Assembly: GCA_030145055.1 (NCBI GenBank) | Contig: JAQYWK010000003.1 | Span: 124,001-188,000, forward strand | Direction of reading: 5' to 3' | DNA: 64,000 bases | Origin: Desulfovibrio sp. | GTDB taxonomy: Bacteria; Desulfobacterota; Desulfovibrionia; Desulfovibrionales; Desulfovibrionaceae | Part shown: positions 1 through 7,764 of the stretch, piece after piece | Position numbering within the stretch: position 1 is the stretch's first letter | How the letters are laid out: every line of letters starts with the position of its first letter | Notes under the pieces: generated by a model | Told to the model about the DNA's origin: nothing | The model's input: the letters and a program-made list of their open reading frames with translations, nothing else | The model's database searches: none | Position numbers and translations under genes: made by a program

Positions 1-481
1 CAAGCGGCCCTGCAAATCCTGAATCTGCAACCTGAGTAGCCATAAATGCAACATAGAAGAAACAACATACGGATATGGCGAGGGAACCGATAAAAACATA
101 TCGCCCTTTACCCGTTGGCATAAAACAAGCGGCTAGTGCTAGAGCAAGAATCAAGAATGATGCGCCAAGATTAGGAAACCAGAGGGCGAAAACCTCATTA
201 ACAGCATATCCGGCTATTCCGAGCGAAGATATAACAAGAGTTCCCAATGCAAAGACTCGGGCTGAATCTAATACTCCGAAGATAAAGGGAGAAAAATTGC
301 GTGCATATTTGTGATCATAACGTTGCAGCATGGTCATCGAACGAGCAGTACGAAGCGAAAGGACGGCCATAAGAACGAGCAATACGGCAAAAACAATTCC
401 TCCTTGCCCTGCTCCATTACCGGCGAGAGTCAAACCTCGTGGAGATAACATTACTGCCAGTGGGATAAATAGTTCATACAT
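1..481 (-). CDS. Membrane protein of unknown function (N-terminal part, runs off window)
   Basis: An open frame of 160 codons enters from the left window edge and starts at an ATG at 479-481, preceded on its strand by an AAGGGGTGG ribosome site. It begins MYELFIPLAVMLSPRG. It is strongly hydrophobic, with roughly four membrane segments split by a short basic loop (about residues 45-60, LRTARSMTMLQRYDHKYARN). It lies directly after the terminator of the anti-sigma pair and so probably has its own promoter. I do not recognise the family. The C-terminus is missing, so no function is offered. The continuous frame, membrane pattern and good ribosome site make it a real gene. Confidence 0.7.
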   Translation of the reverse strand, partial: MYELFIPLAVMLSPRGLTLAGNGAGQGGIVFAVLLVLMAVLSLRTARSMTMLQRYDHKYARNFSPFIFGVLDSARVFALGTLVISSLGIAGYAVNEVFALWFPNLGASFLILALALAACFMPTGKGRYVFIGSLAISVCCFFYVAFMATQVADSGFAGPL

Positions 482-501
482 AAACCACCCCTTCGGAATC
501 T

Positions 502-541
502 AAAAAAAATCTTCCTGACCGAGCAATAAGCGGACAGGAAG
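502..541 (-). terminator. Intrinsic terminator after the anti-sigma pair
   Basis: CTTCCTGACC (511-520) pairs with GGACAGGAAG (532-541), a 10-bp stem with one mismatch. On the minus strand it is followed by a T-run (502-510). It sits between the STAS gene and the next minus-strand gene. Confidence 0.8.
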
Positions 542-629
542 ACTAATAAAGTAAATATATAGCATGCAAGCAAAATCAAACTGACGAAAAATCATCAGAA
601 CGAAGCAAAACATTTATAAAAGCTATTTC

Positions 630-968
630 TTAGAACGCTGAGACACATGCTTCCTTTGTATCAAAAATTGGCAAAAAGGATACAAATCCGGACAGGTCAA
701 AGACTTCACGGATGTAATCTTTCAGAGAACAGAGAACCAGTTTACCGTCTCCGCCTTTAAGCTCTCTCGCAGCTTTAAGAAGAACACGAAGCCCAGCACT
801 GGAAATATACTCGAGGTTTTCAAAGTCCAACACAATTTTGTTTTCTCCGCCTTGAATTGAACTCAAGAGTCTTTCTTCAAAATCGTTTGAAGTATTAGAA
901 TCTAGTCTTCCTTTAAGCGAAAAAACGATAACACCGTCATTTTTGTTTTCACCGACTTCCAAGCCCAT
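630..968 (-). CDS. Anti-sigma factor antagonist (STAS domain)
   Basis: A single STAS domain fills this 112-residue protein. Proteins of this type (SpoIIAA/RsbV) free a sigma factor or output protein by binding its anti-sigma kinase when unphosphorylated. The phospho-acceptor motif ISSAGLR, with its conserved serine, is intact, and the IVLDFENL strand precedes it as expected. I chose the ATG at 968 because a clear GGAGG lies 6-7 bases upstream and family members start there. An upstream ATG at 1007 (13 more residues, weaker GGAG) is possible. The gene follows the RsbW-like kinase gene, a classic partner-switch pair. The target sigma factor is not visible here. Confidence 0.9.
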   Translation of the reverse strand: MGLEVGENKNDGVIVFSLKGRLDSNTSNDFEERLLSSIQGGENKIVLDFENLEYISSAGLRVLLKAARELKGGDGKLVLCSLKDYIREVFDLSGFVSFLPIFDTKEACVSAF

Positions 969-1055
969 ATTATCCTCCGTTTTCATGCCATTACTCCTGC
1001 CCGACAACTCAAAAATAGCTACCGGCAGGCGGCTGTATAAATATGATTAAAAAAA

Positions 1056-1496
1056 TTAAATATTTTTGGTCAACTTTAATCTATTCTTCCCATTATTCCA
1101 TGAATACTCAATATCATCCATCATTTTCCGCATAAAATGGATGCCTAAACCACCAATCTTCCGCTCATCACAATCACATTGGATCTCAGGTTCAGGAGTT
1201 TCAAGAGGGTTAAATGGTTTCCCATCATCCTTTATCTCGATAAACATAACACCATCTTCAATAAGAAGCATTATATCGAAATTGTGTGAATCCGAAAAAC
1301 ATCCGTAACTGACAAGGTTTGTGAATAGTTCATCCAAAACGAGATTTACTTCGAAAAGCGCCTTTCCTGGAATCTCATTCAACTCACCGAATTTTTCAAT
1401 ATTCTCGGCAAGAACTTTCAACTCCGCAAGATCTGCTCTCAGCGAAAAAGACGAAGTTTTATCTTCACTTGTTTGTATCTGCCGATTATTACCCAA
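1056..1496 (-). CDS. Anti-sigma regulatory serine kinase (RsbW/SpoIIAB-like HATPase)
   Basis: The 146-residue protein is a lone HATPase_c domain. The N-box appears as LVLDELFTNLVSYG, the D-box as IKDDGKPFNP and the G-box as GGLGIHFMRKMMD. Such proteins bind a sigma factor or similar target and phosphorylate the antagonist encoded next door. The start is a TTG with a GAGGG ribosome site about 7 bases upstream, and no in-frame ATG exists upstream. It is 48 bases ahead of the STAS gene and probably co-transcribed with it. The PP2C phosphatase that usually completes this switch is absent from the window. Confidence 0.88.
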   Translation of the reverse strand: MGNNRQIQTSEDKTSSFSLRADLAELKVLAENIEKFGELNEIPGKALFEVNLVLDELFTNLVSYGCFSDSHNFDIMLLIEDGVMFIEIKDDGKPFNPLETPEPEIQCDCDERKIGGLGIHFMRKMMDDIEYSWNNGKNRLKLTKNI

Positions 1497-1801
1497 ACCT
1501 TTACCCTCATCTTTTCTAATAACTAGATAAAAAAAACACTTTGACTACATAATAGATAAAAAACCCTTGTCCCTGCGTCAACAAAAAGGTAATAAATTTT
1601 TGAATGTTAGTTCGTTTTATCCCGTCATTTTTCGTTCTTAATGAAAACTAACATAATATATAAATTTGATCATCTTTCTTTTATGATCAAACTTTGACGA
1701 CAAAGTTGACCAGCTAAATAAAAATGTAGTTGATTAATTTATATTATTTAAAATCTTTCTTCGGTTTATTTTCCGTTTTTGAACAAACAGGAGTTCTTTT
1801 G
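1497..1801. promoter_or_regulatory. Divergent intergenic region with three inverted repeats
   Basis: About 300 bases without a gene separate the divergent kinase and ABC exporter genes. It is AT-rich and holds three perfect inverted repeats: ATGTTAGTT (1604-1612) with AACTAACAT (1646-1654); TTTGATCAT (1665-1673) with ATGATCAAA (1683-1691); and AACTTTG (1690-1696) with CAAAGTT (1701-1707). They could be operators or stems in the leader of the ABC operon. No clear -35/-10 pair stands out. Confidence 0.5.
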
Positions 1802-4297
1802 ATGATCACTAAACGCCCCCTGATTTATTGGGTTAAAAACAGCAATTTCAAATTACAAATGATTGTGCTGGTTGTAATTCTGTTTACAGTTGGAGCTAGG
1901 TTAGTACCGCTTGAAATGCAAAAACTAATTATCAACCAAGCCATCAGTATGCGCAAAGTTGATCTTCTTATAAGATATTGTAGTTTTTACATCATAGCTG
2001 TTGTAGCTGCCAGCCTGCTGAAATACGCTATTACAACGTTACAGACTTACATCGGTCAGGAATCGTTAGCTAAAATGCGAAAAGAGCTTTACGCGCATAT
2101 CCTGACACTTCCGCTAGGCTACTTCAGAAAAGCCAACCCGGGCATGGTTGTATCATCATTAATAACAGAACTCGCACCAGCTGGTGAGTATGTCGGACAG
2201 TCCATAGCGGTTCCTGTAACGAATGTACTGACTCTGATAACTTTTGCTGGGTACATGTTCTACCTGAACCCGACCATGGCATGTATCTCAATTGCCATGT
2301 ACCCATTCGTTATTTATCTGGTCCCAAAACTCCAGAAAAAATCGAACAGAGCGAACAAACAAAGGGTTGATACTACTAGAAATCTTAGTAGTCATATTAA
2401 CGAAACTATTTCCGGTATTCATGAGATTCACGGTAATGGATCTTACTCCATTGAAAATAGAAAATACGGCAATTACGTTGATCGCCTCTTTAAAATAAGA
2501 ATTGTCTGGATTCTGTATAAACAGGGCATCAAAGTTCTGAATAATTTTTTCCAGAACCTCGGACCATTCTTCCTATTCTTGGTTGGTGGTTATTTAGCAA
2601 TTCAAGGTAAATTTGACCTTGGTGCTCTGGTCGCTTTCCTTTCCGCTTACGAAAAAATTTACGATCCATGGAAAGAGTTGATGGATTTCTACCAAGTTCA
2701 TAATGACGCAACAGTTCGTTACGAACGAGTTATGGAATACTTCGATGTTGAGCCTGAATTTACGCTCGAACCTGAAGGCAGAGAGCCAGTAAAACTTACT
2801 GGTGAAATTGACATTCAGAACCTCGGATTCACTGTTTCAGGTGGAATCAGACTTCTTAAACAAATTAACTTGAAACTAAAACCCGGAGAACAGCTCGCGC
2901 TGGTCGGATTCTCGGGTAGTGGTAAAAGTACGCTGGCTCAATGTGTATCCCAACTTTATAAGTACACCGGAGGGTCGGTAAAAATCGACGGCTATGAGGT
3001 CGATGAACTTACGAAGGCCGACATGGTTCAAAACATGGGTATTGTTGCGCAGGAGCCGTTTATCTTTTCAGGATCAATTAAAGATAACCTGCTTTATTCA
3101 TGTATGGCAGTACTTGATAGAGATCCTGACAAAGAATCCAAAATGCCGACTCGTGACCATATGATCGAGTCCATTCAGCAAGCCGGTATATTTGTTGATG
3201 TTTTACGCTTCGGTTTGAACTCTATCGTCGACCCTCAAAAGGAAAAAGAGCTCACTGATCGAATCGTTATAACCCGCGAGAACTTCCACGCAGACTTCGG
3301 CGATAAACTTGCTGATCACGTTGAATTCTATCAAGACGGGCAATATCTGGATCATTCAACTGTAGCTGAAAACATCATTTTCGGCTCGGCTAACGATAAA
3401 TCCTTTGCCGGCAAAGAGCTTGCTACAAATGAATACTTTATAGACTTCCTAAAAGAGGCACAGCTTGAAACACCGCTTCTCAGCTTAGGCCGTGAAACAG
3501 CGAAACAGACTGTCGATATTTTGGGCAATCTTCCTCAAGAGGAAGTGTTCTTCGAACAAAGCCCAATCCCGAGCGAAGATTTTGAAGATTACAAGCAACT
3601 TGTAGCCAGACTTAACCATAGCACCCTACAGGATATTAAAGGCGAAGACAGAGATATGCTTCTGCAGTTAGCCCTTAACTTCATACCGGGTACACATAAG
3701 ATCGTCGCCCTGCCGTCAGTTCTAAAAACATTGATCCTTGATGGCCGTCAGATGTTCTTTAATAAGGTTTCTGTCGAAAAACCGGATACTTTCAGCTTCT
3801 TTAGAATGTCTGAATATATCCCTTCACAGACAATTTTGGATAATATCCTTTTCGGAAAGCCAAAAACGGATCACCCAAAAATTCAAGATGCAATTAACGA
3901 AAGTATGGTCCAACTCCTTATTATGGAAGACCTGCTTGAAACTATTGTCGAACTAGGTATGGGTTTTAAAGTCGGAACAAAAGGCGATAAGCTTTCCGGC
4001 GGACAGAAGCAGAAGCTCGCAATTGCGCGTACCTTCCTAAAGAATCCTCCAATCATGATCATGGATGAAGCGACATCAGCACTTGATAACCGCTCCCAGA
4101 ACAGGATTCAGGGACTGCTCGAAACAAAATGGAAAGGCAAATCGACTCTTATCTCGGTAATTCATAGACTTGATACAATTAAGAACTATGACAAGGTTGC
4201 CGTAATGAAAGCCGGTAAGCTGATGGAAATAGGACCTTATGACGAACTGATTGCTAAAGAAGGCCTACTTTACGAACTTATACATGGAGCTAAATAG
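1802..4297 (+). CDS. ABC exporter half-transporter with a large insertion in its ATPase domain
   Basis: This 831-residue inner-membrane protein has an N-terminal exporter-type membrane domain (about residues 15-300) and one ATPase domain. Walker A is GFSGSGKS (369-376), the Q-loop GIVAQEP (413-419), the signature LSGGQ (731-735), Walker B IMIMDE (751-756) and the switch histidine IHR (787-789). The Q-loop-to-signature distance is about 310 residues, against roughly 60-80 in ordinary exporters. The extra stretch contains two further copies of the Q-loop-adjacent motif: SIKDNLLYS, then TVAENIIFG, then TILDNILFG. The catalytic residues look intact. The start is the ATG at 1802 with AGGAG at 1789-1793; an in-frame TTG at 1730 is less likely. 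The substrate is unknown. The next gene starts 2 bases after the stop, so they are one operon. Confidence 0.85.
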   Translation: MITKRPLIYWVKNSNFKLQMIVLVVILFTVGARLVPLEMQKLIINQAISMRKVDLLIRYCSFYIIAVVAASLLKYAITTLQTYIGQESLAKMRKELYAHILTLPLGYFRKANPGMVVSSLITELAPAGEYVGQSIAVPVTNVLTLITFAGYMFYLNPTMACISIAMYPFVIYLVPKLQKKSNRANKQRVDTTRNLSSHINETISGIHEIHGNGSYSIENRKYGNYVDRLFKIRIVWILYKQGIKVLNNFFQNLGPFFLFLVGGYLAIQGKFDLGALVAFLSAYEKIYDPWKELMDFYQVHNDATVRYERVMEYFDVEPEFTLEPEGREPVKLTGEIDIQNLGFTVSGGIRLLKQINLKLKPGEQLALVGFSGSGKSTLAQCVSQLYKYTGGSVKIDGYEVDELTKADMVQNMGIVAQEPFIFSGSIKDNLLYSCMAVLDRDPDKESKMPTRDHMIESIQQAGIFVDVLRFGLNSIVDPQKEKELTDRIVITRENFHADFGDKLADHVEFYQDGQYLDHSTVAENIIFGSANDKSFAGKELATNEYFIDFLKEAQLETPLLSLGRETAKQTVDILGNLPQEEVFFEQSPIPSEDFEDYKQLVARLNHSTLQDIKGEDRDMLLQLALNFIPGTHKIVALPSVLKTLILDGRQMFFNKVSVEKPDTFSFFRMSEYIPSQTILDNILFGKPKTDHPKIQDAINESMVQLLIMEDLLETIVELGMGFKVGTKGDKLSGGQKQKLAIARTFLKNPPIMIMDEATSALDNRSQNRIQGLLETKWKGKSTLISVIHRLDTIKNYDKVAVMKAGKLMEIGPYDELIAKEGLLYELIHGAK

Positions 4298-4299
4298 TC

Positions 4300-4797
4300 A
4301 TGAGCGCAGAAACAAGTGAATATCAGGAACATCTGGAATTAATCAGAGAAGTCCCATATTTCTCTGGACTTGATTTGGAAGCTCAAAAACTTTTAGCATA
4401 CCTATGTGTGCGCGAAACGTTTGCGCCCGGCGATATTGTTTTTACTGCAGGTGATGTTGATCAATCTGCTTACTACATTATCAAAGGTAAAATGGATGCT
4501 TACTTAGACATCAAAGACGAACCGGTCCAATCATATAAAGAAGATGATTTTGTTGGCGCTTTGACCTTAATTGGCGAATCCAAAAGATTGTTTACCCTTA
4601 AGGCGGCCGCTGATTCGATTTGTATCAGGCTAACTAAGGATAAATTTGAAAAAGTCAGAGAGCAATATCCGGAATTAAGCACTAAATTCTTACAAGCAGC
4701 TGTCAGCAAAATCAGCCGCCGAGAAGAAATATTTATTGCGAACTACGACACAACATGCAACGGGTGTAAATCAACCATCGGGCTGACACTCATATAA
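4300..4797 (+). CDS. Cyclic nucleotide-binding domain protein
   Basis: A 165-residue CAP_ED-type domain: FSGLDLEAQKLLAYL is the N-terminal helix, then FAPGDIVFTAGDVDQSAYYI and the later YKEDDFVGALTLIGES form the beta-roll and the phosphate-binding cassette region. A DNA-binding helix-turn-helix is absent, so it is a sensor or adaptor, not a Crp-like regulator. The C-terminus has an odd CNGC pair (DTTCNGCKST). It starts 2 bases after the ABC exporter stop, so it may modulate that exporter. The cassette lacks the typical arginine that contacts cAMP (GES is followed by KRLF), so nucleotide binding is uncertain. Confidence 0.82.
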   Translation: MSAETSEYQEHLELIREVPYFSGLDLEAQKLLAYLCVRETFAPGDIVFTAGDVDQSAYYIIKGKMDAYLDIKDEPVQSYKEDDFVGALTLIGESKRLFTLKAAADSICIRLTKDKFEKVREQYPELSTKFLQAAVSKISRREEIFIANYDTTCNGCKSTIGLTLI

Positions 4798-4834
4798 GTA
4801 CTCAACGATTTTAATTTGACTGGAGGTTTCTATA

Positions 4835-5434
4835 ATGAAAAGGGTTCTTTTTCTAAGTTTTGCCATATTGTTTCTGTTTGCAACATCTACTTTCGCTGCG
4901 AATGCTCCGGAATCCATTGCAGGTATAACTATTGGGCAAAATATCTCAACAGTTAGATCTTTCCTTGATAAGGATTCAATGAGATCACCTTGGCAGGAAG
5001 AATTCATCAAACGAATAGCCCTCAATGAACTTGAAGGCTACAAAGGTGGTTACGTCGTTATTGGCGACTGTAAGCGCAAAAACATAATTTTGAGAATGAA
5101 GTTAAAATATTCGGACAACAGTCTTTCTTTTTTCGACACATTGTACAGTAAACTTGAAAAAAGATTTGGTAAGCCTAACGACTGGAGAGGTAACCCCTTC
5201 GGTACTCTTAAGGTCTGGAAATGGTCCCTAAAAGATCCTGCTGGAAATATCAGCCTGATACTCCAACACTTCAGCGGCGATGATGACAGCATCACTAATG
5301 GCAATACTGTCCGCCTCTCCCGTCCATCCTGGATTGCAGAAGAGAAGGTTTGCTGGGAGAAAGCAAATCCCGAACCTAAAGAAACTCCAATACCTGCTAA
5401 AATGAAAGGTATGAGTTGGTATCTTCCTTACTAA
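4835..5434 (+). CDS. Exported protein of unknown function
   Basis: The 199-residue product has a clean signal peptide (MKRVLFLSFAILFLFATSTFAA, cleavage after the second half), so it should be periplasmic. The start has a strong GGAGG ribosome site. The mature part carries IAGITIGQNISTVRSFLD, a pattern seen in small periplasmic proteins that gauge a domain by a glycine-rich turn. It also has single cysteines at CKRKN and VCWEK that could form a disulfide. I do not recognise a named family. It lies 38 bases after the cyclic-nucleotide gene and before a strong terminator, which makes it the last gene of the ABC operon. Confidence 0.75.
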   Translation: MKRVLFLSFAILFLFATSTFAANAPESIAGITIGQNISTVRSFLDKDSMRSPWQEEFIKRIALNELEGYKGGYVVIGDCKRKNIILRMKLKYSDNSLSFFDTLYSKLEKRFGKPNDWRGNPFGTLKVWKWSLKDPAGNISLILQHFSGDDDSITNGNTVRLSRPSWIAEEKVCWEKANPEPKETPIPAKMKGMSWYLPY

Positions 5435-5460
5435 GCATTAAGTTACTACATACGATTAAA

Positions 5461-5493
5461 AAGCCCTTTCAGTTTAACTGAAAGGGCTTTTTC
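5461..5493 (+). terminator. Intrinsic terminator ending the ABC operon
   Basis: AAGCCCTTTCAGTT pairs with AACTGAAAGGGCTT and is followed by TTTTTC on the plus strand. This is a perfect, compact hairpin just after the exported-protein gene. Confidence 0.9.
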
Positions 5494-5674
5494 TGGCCTA
5501 AGCAACTAATTACTCTACCCACCAACATTTACTACCCTACAATGAGAGAACACGGCCCCATCTCACGCGTGCAGATTTGTGCAGACTAATTGAGAAAGCA
5601 TCAATCCGCAGATCAATATATCTAAGCACATAACTATCAAACCAAATCAACCGGATTCAAAGTAGATACTTTAG

Positions 5675-5710
5675 ACAAAAAAAAGGCCCGACTCTTGCGA
5701 GCCGGGCCTT
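5675..5710 (-). terminator. Intrinsic terminator ending the qrc operon
   Basis: AAGGCCCG (5683-5690) pairs with CGGGCCTT (5703-5710), extended by GACTC/GAGC-type pairing in the loop. On the minus strand it is followed by a T-run. It lies 20 bases after qrcD. Confidence 0.9.
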
Positions 5711-5729
5711 AACCAATCAAAGTAATCTA

Positions 5730-6968
5730 CTATGACTGCTTGCTATTCAGCTTAATTTCCGAAGGGAAAACAGGTAGATACCTGTAACAAAGACTGAGTA
5801 CAAGTACGCCGTAAGCGACGATCATTCCACATGTTGTCCATTCTGCCCAGTTAGGAGCATAAAACTCCCAAGTGTCGAAAGGCATAACAGGAATTGCAAT
5901 GGTCTGAACGGTGAATACGTAACGGTTGATGCTAACGCCAACACAAGCAAGAATTCCTGCTGTGTATAGCAAAGCTGGGTTTTTGCGAATTGAAGGAGTA
6001 ATCATCATGATCGCTGGAACGAGACCACAAAGTCCTAGTTCAACCCACATTAGCCATTTACCGTAGATATTACCGTAGAACATTTCGTCGAAAGTAAGGC
6101 CAACGGATGGCAGGTAGCCTGTTGCCCATGCCCAAGTATCAATGATCTTGAGGAACATGTACAAGCAGAGCATTGAGCCTGCAATTTTACCCATAAGGGC
6201 CTTAACTTTGTATTCCACTAATTTCTTACCAGTCATTTTTTCGATGAGGGTACATACCAAAACTGTGAAGATTGGTCCGGTACCTACAGCGGAAAGAACG
6301 AAGAGGAAGAAAGTCCAAGGCCAGATAAAGAATCCATCACGGAAAGCGTAAGGACGACCGAACATAACGCCGTACATACCGCCAAGTGAACCCTGGTGGA
6401 AAGTGGAAAGGAATGTTCCAATACCCGCAAACAATGCCATATTCACATGAAGGTGATGAGCAAAGTGGTGGACAAAAGGAATCTTATTAAGCTGCTTTTG
6501 TTCTAGGATCAACGGGATAAACTCGATGAGTAGAACTACACAGTAACAAGTAATACAGAAGATAACTTCTGTCAGCATGGAATGCACATTTGGATGCCAG
6601 TAACCGAACCATGCACGGATCGGCTGTCCAATATCCATTGTGAGGATAAGCATTGCACCGGAGTAGCAAAGAAATCCTATGATGACAGCAAGGTTTACAA
6701 TATTTTTAAGTTGATCGATCTTGAGGATATATTTGAGGAACCCGGTAAAGAAAGCACCGGCCCCAAGTGCGATAACCGCAAGGTCAAAAGTAATCCACAG
6801 TCCGAAACCGAAGTAGTTATCAAGCCCTGTTACGCCGATGCCGTTAGCAAAAATAACAACAGCAGCATATGCTCCCCATAAGAAGAATATTGCTACAAAA
6901 GCCATCCATAAGGAGAACTTTGGCAATCCACAACGGGTTACGCCTTCGGGGAAGAGATTTCTATCCAT
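5730..6968 (-). CDS. qrcD: Menaquinone reductase complex, NrfD-type membrane subunit QrcD
   Basis: A 412-residue polytopic protein of the NrfD/PsrC family with about ten membrane helices. It is the quinone-binding membrane subunit of the Qrc complex, which passes electrons from periplasmic hydrogenases and formate dehydrogenases, via type I cytochrome c3, to menaquinone. Typical NrfD segments are visible, such as IDTWAWATGYL and the early DIGQPIRAWFGYWHPN. It is the last gene of qrcABCD, 14 bases after qrcC, with an AGGAGGGAG ribosome site. The identification rests on the family and the complete gene order. Confidence 0.93.
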   Translation of the reverse strand: MDRNLFPEGVTRCGLPKFSLWMAFVAIFFLWGAYAAVVIFANGIGVTGLDNYFGFGLWITFDLAVIALGAGAFFTGFLKYILKIDQLKNIVNLAVIIGFLCYSGAMLILTMDIGQPIRAWFGYWHPNVHSMLTEVIFCITCYCVVLLIEFIPLILEQKQLNKIPFVHHFAHHLHVNMALFAGIGTFLSTFHQGSLGGMYGVMFGRPYAFRDGFFIWPWTFFLFVLSAVGTGPIFTVLVCTLIEKMTGKKLVEYKVKALMGKIAGSMLCLYMFLKIIDTWAWATGYLPSVGLTFDEMFYGNIYGKWLMWVELGLCGLVPAIMMITPSIRKNPALLYTAGILACVGVSINRYVFTVQTIAIPVMPFDTWEFYAPNWAEWTTCGMIVAYGVLVLSLCYRYLPVFPSEIKLNSKQS

Positions 6969-6982
6969 AACTGAACTCCCTC

Positions 6983-7741
6983 CTAGTGCTTGTCTTTAGG
7001 CAAGTGGTTATCACTCTGCTCACGAACCCAATCACGACGGCTAATGTAATAGACCTGAGGGTCCATGCCGATACTTTCAAGAAGACGGAAAGCGTTCTTA
7101 TCCTTAATAAGATCGTGGACCTTATGTTCAGGATTCTTTGAGTCTCCGAAAGAGATTGCGCCAGTGGGACAGGCTTCTAGACAAGCAGGTTTGTACCAAC
7201 CGTCAGGAAGCTTATTCGGATCCATACCTTCAGCACGAGCACGAGCACGAGCATCCATAAGCCTTGAGTGACAGAAATTACATTTCTCAACAACACCGCG
7301 AGGACGCGTGGATGTATTAGGAGAAAGTGCTTTTTCCATTCCTTCAGGCCAGATTGGATCGAACCATCCAAAGTAACGAGCGTGGTAAGGACACGCAGCC
7401 ATACAATATCTACACCCGATACAACGAGGATAAATCTGACTGACGATTCCGCCTTCTTCGTCCTTAGTGGTAGCCACGACTGGACAAACGGGAACGCAAG
7501 CTGGATTTCCACACTGCATGCAAGGTCTAGGAAGGTAAGCTGATTCCCTTTCAGGGAATTCCTTTCCATTGTTAAGTTCGTATACAAGCATCCAGGTGAG
7601 GGTCTTAAGTTTATTAGAACCGTCTTCCATGGGTGCTATATTATTTTCTGCCTGGCAGGACACCATACAAGATCCGCAACCGGAACACTTGTCTATGTCA
7701 ACTACCATGGTCCATTTAGTATCAAATTCAATTTGTTGCAT
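6983..7741 (-). CDS. qrcC: Menaquinone reductase complex, iron-sulfur subunit QrcC
   Basis: A 252-residue ferredoxin-like subunit of the complex iron-sulfur molybdoenzyme type. Four cysteine groups are seen: CSGCGSCMVSC, CMQCGNPACVPVC, CIGCRYCMAACPYHARYF and CNFCHS...CLEACPTGAI. This gives three to four [4Fe-4S] clusters that relay electrons between the cytochrome/QrcB side and the membrane subunit. No signal peptide is present, as expected if it is carried across with QrcB on the Tat system. It sits between qrcB (24 bases) and qrcD (14 bases) in one operon. Confidence 0.95.
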   Translation of the reverse strand: MQQIEFDTKWTMVVDIDKCSGCGSCMVSCQAENNIAPMEDGSNKLKTLTWMLVYELNNGKEFPERESAYLPRPCMQCGNPACVPVCPVVATTKDEEGGIVSQIYPRCIGCRYCMAACPYHARYFGWFDPIWPEGMEKALSPNTSTRPRGVVEKCNFCHSRLMDARARARAEGMDPNKLPDGWYKPACLEACPTGAISFGDSKNPEHKVHDLIKDKNAFRLLESIGMDPQVYYISRRDWVREQSDNHLPKDKH

Positions 7742-7764
7742 AACGTGAATCCCCTGACTTTAAT

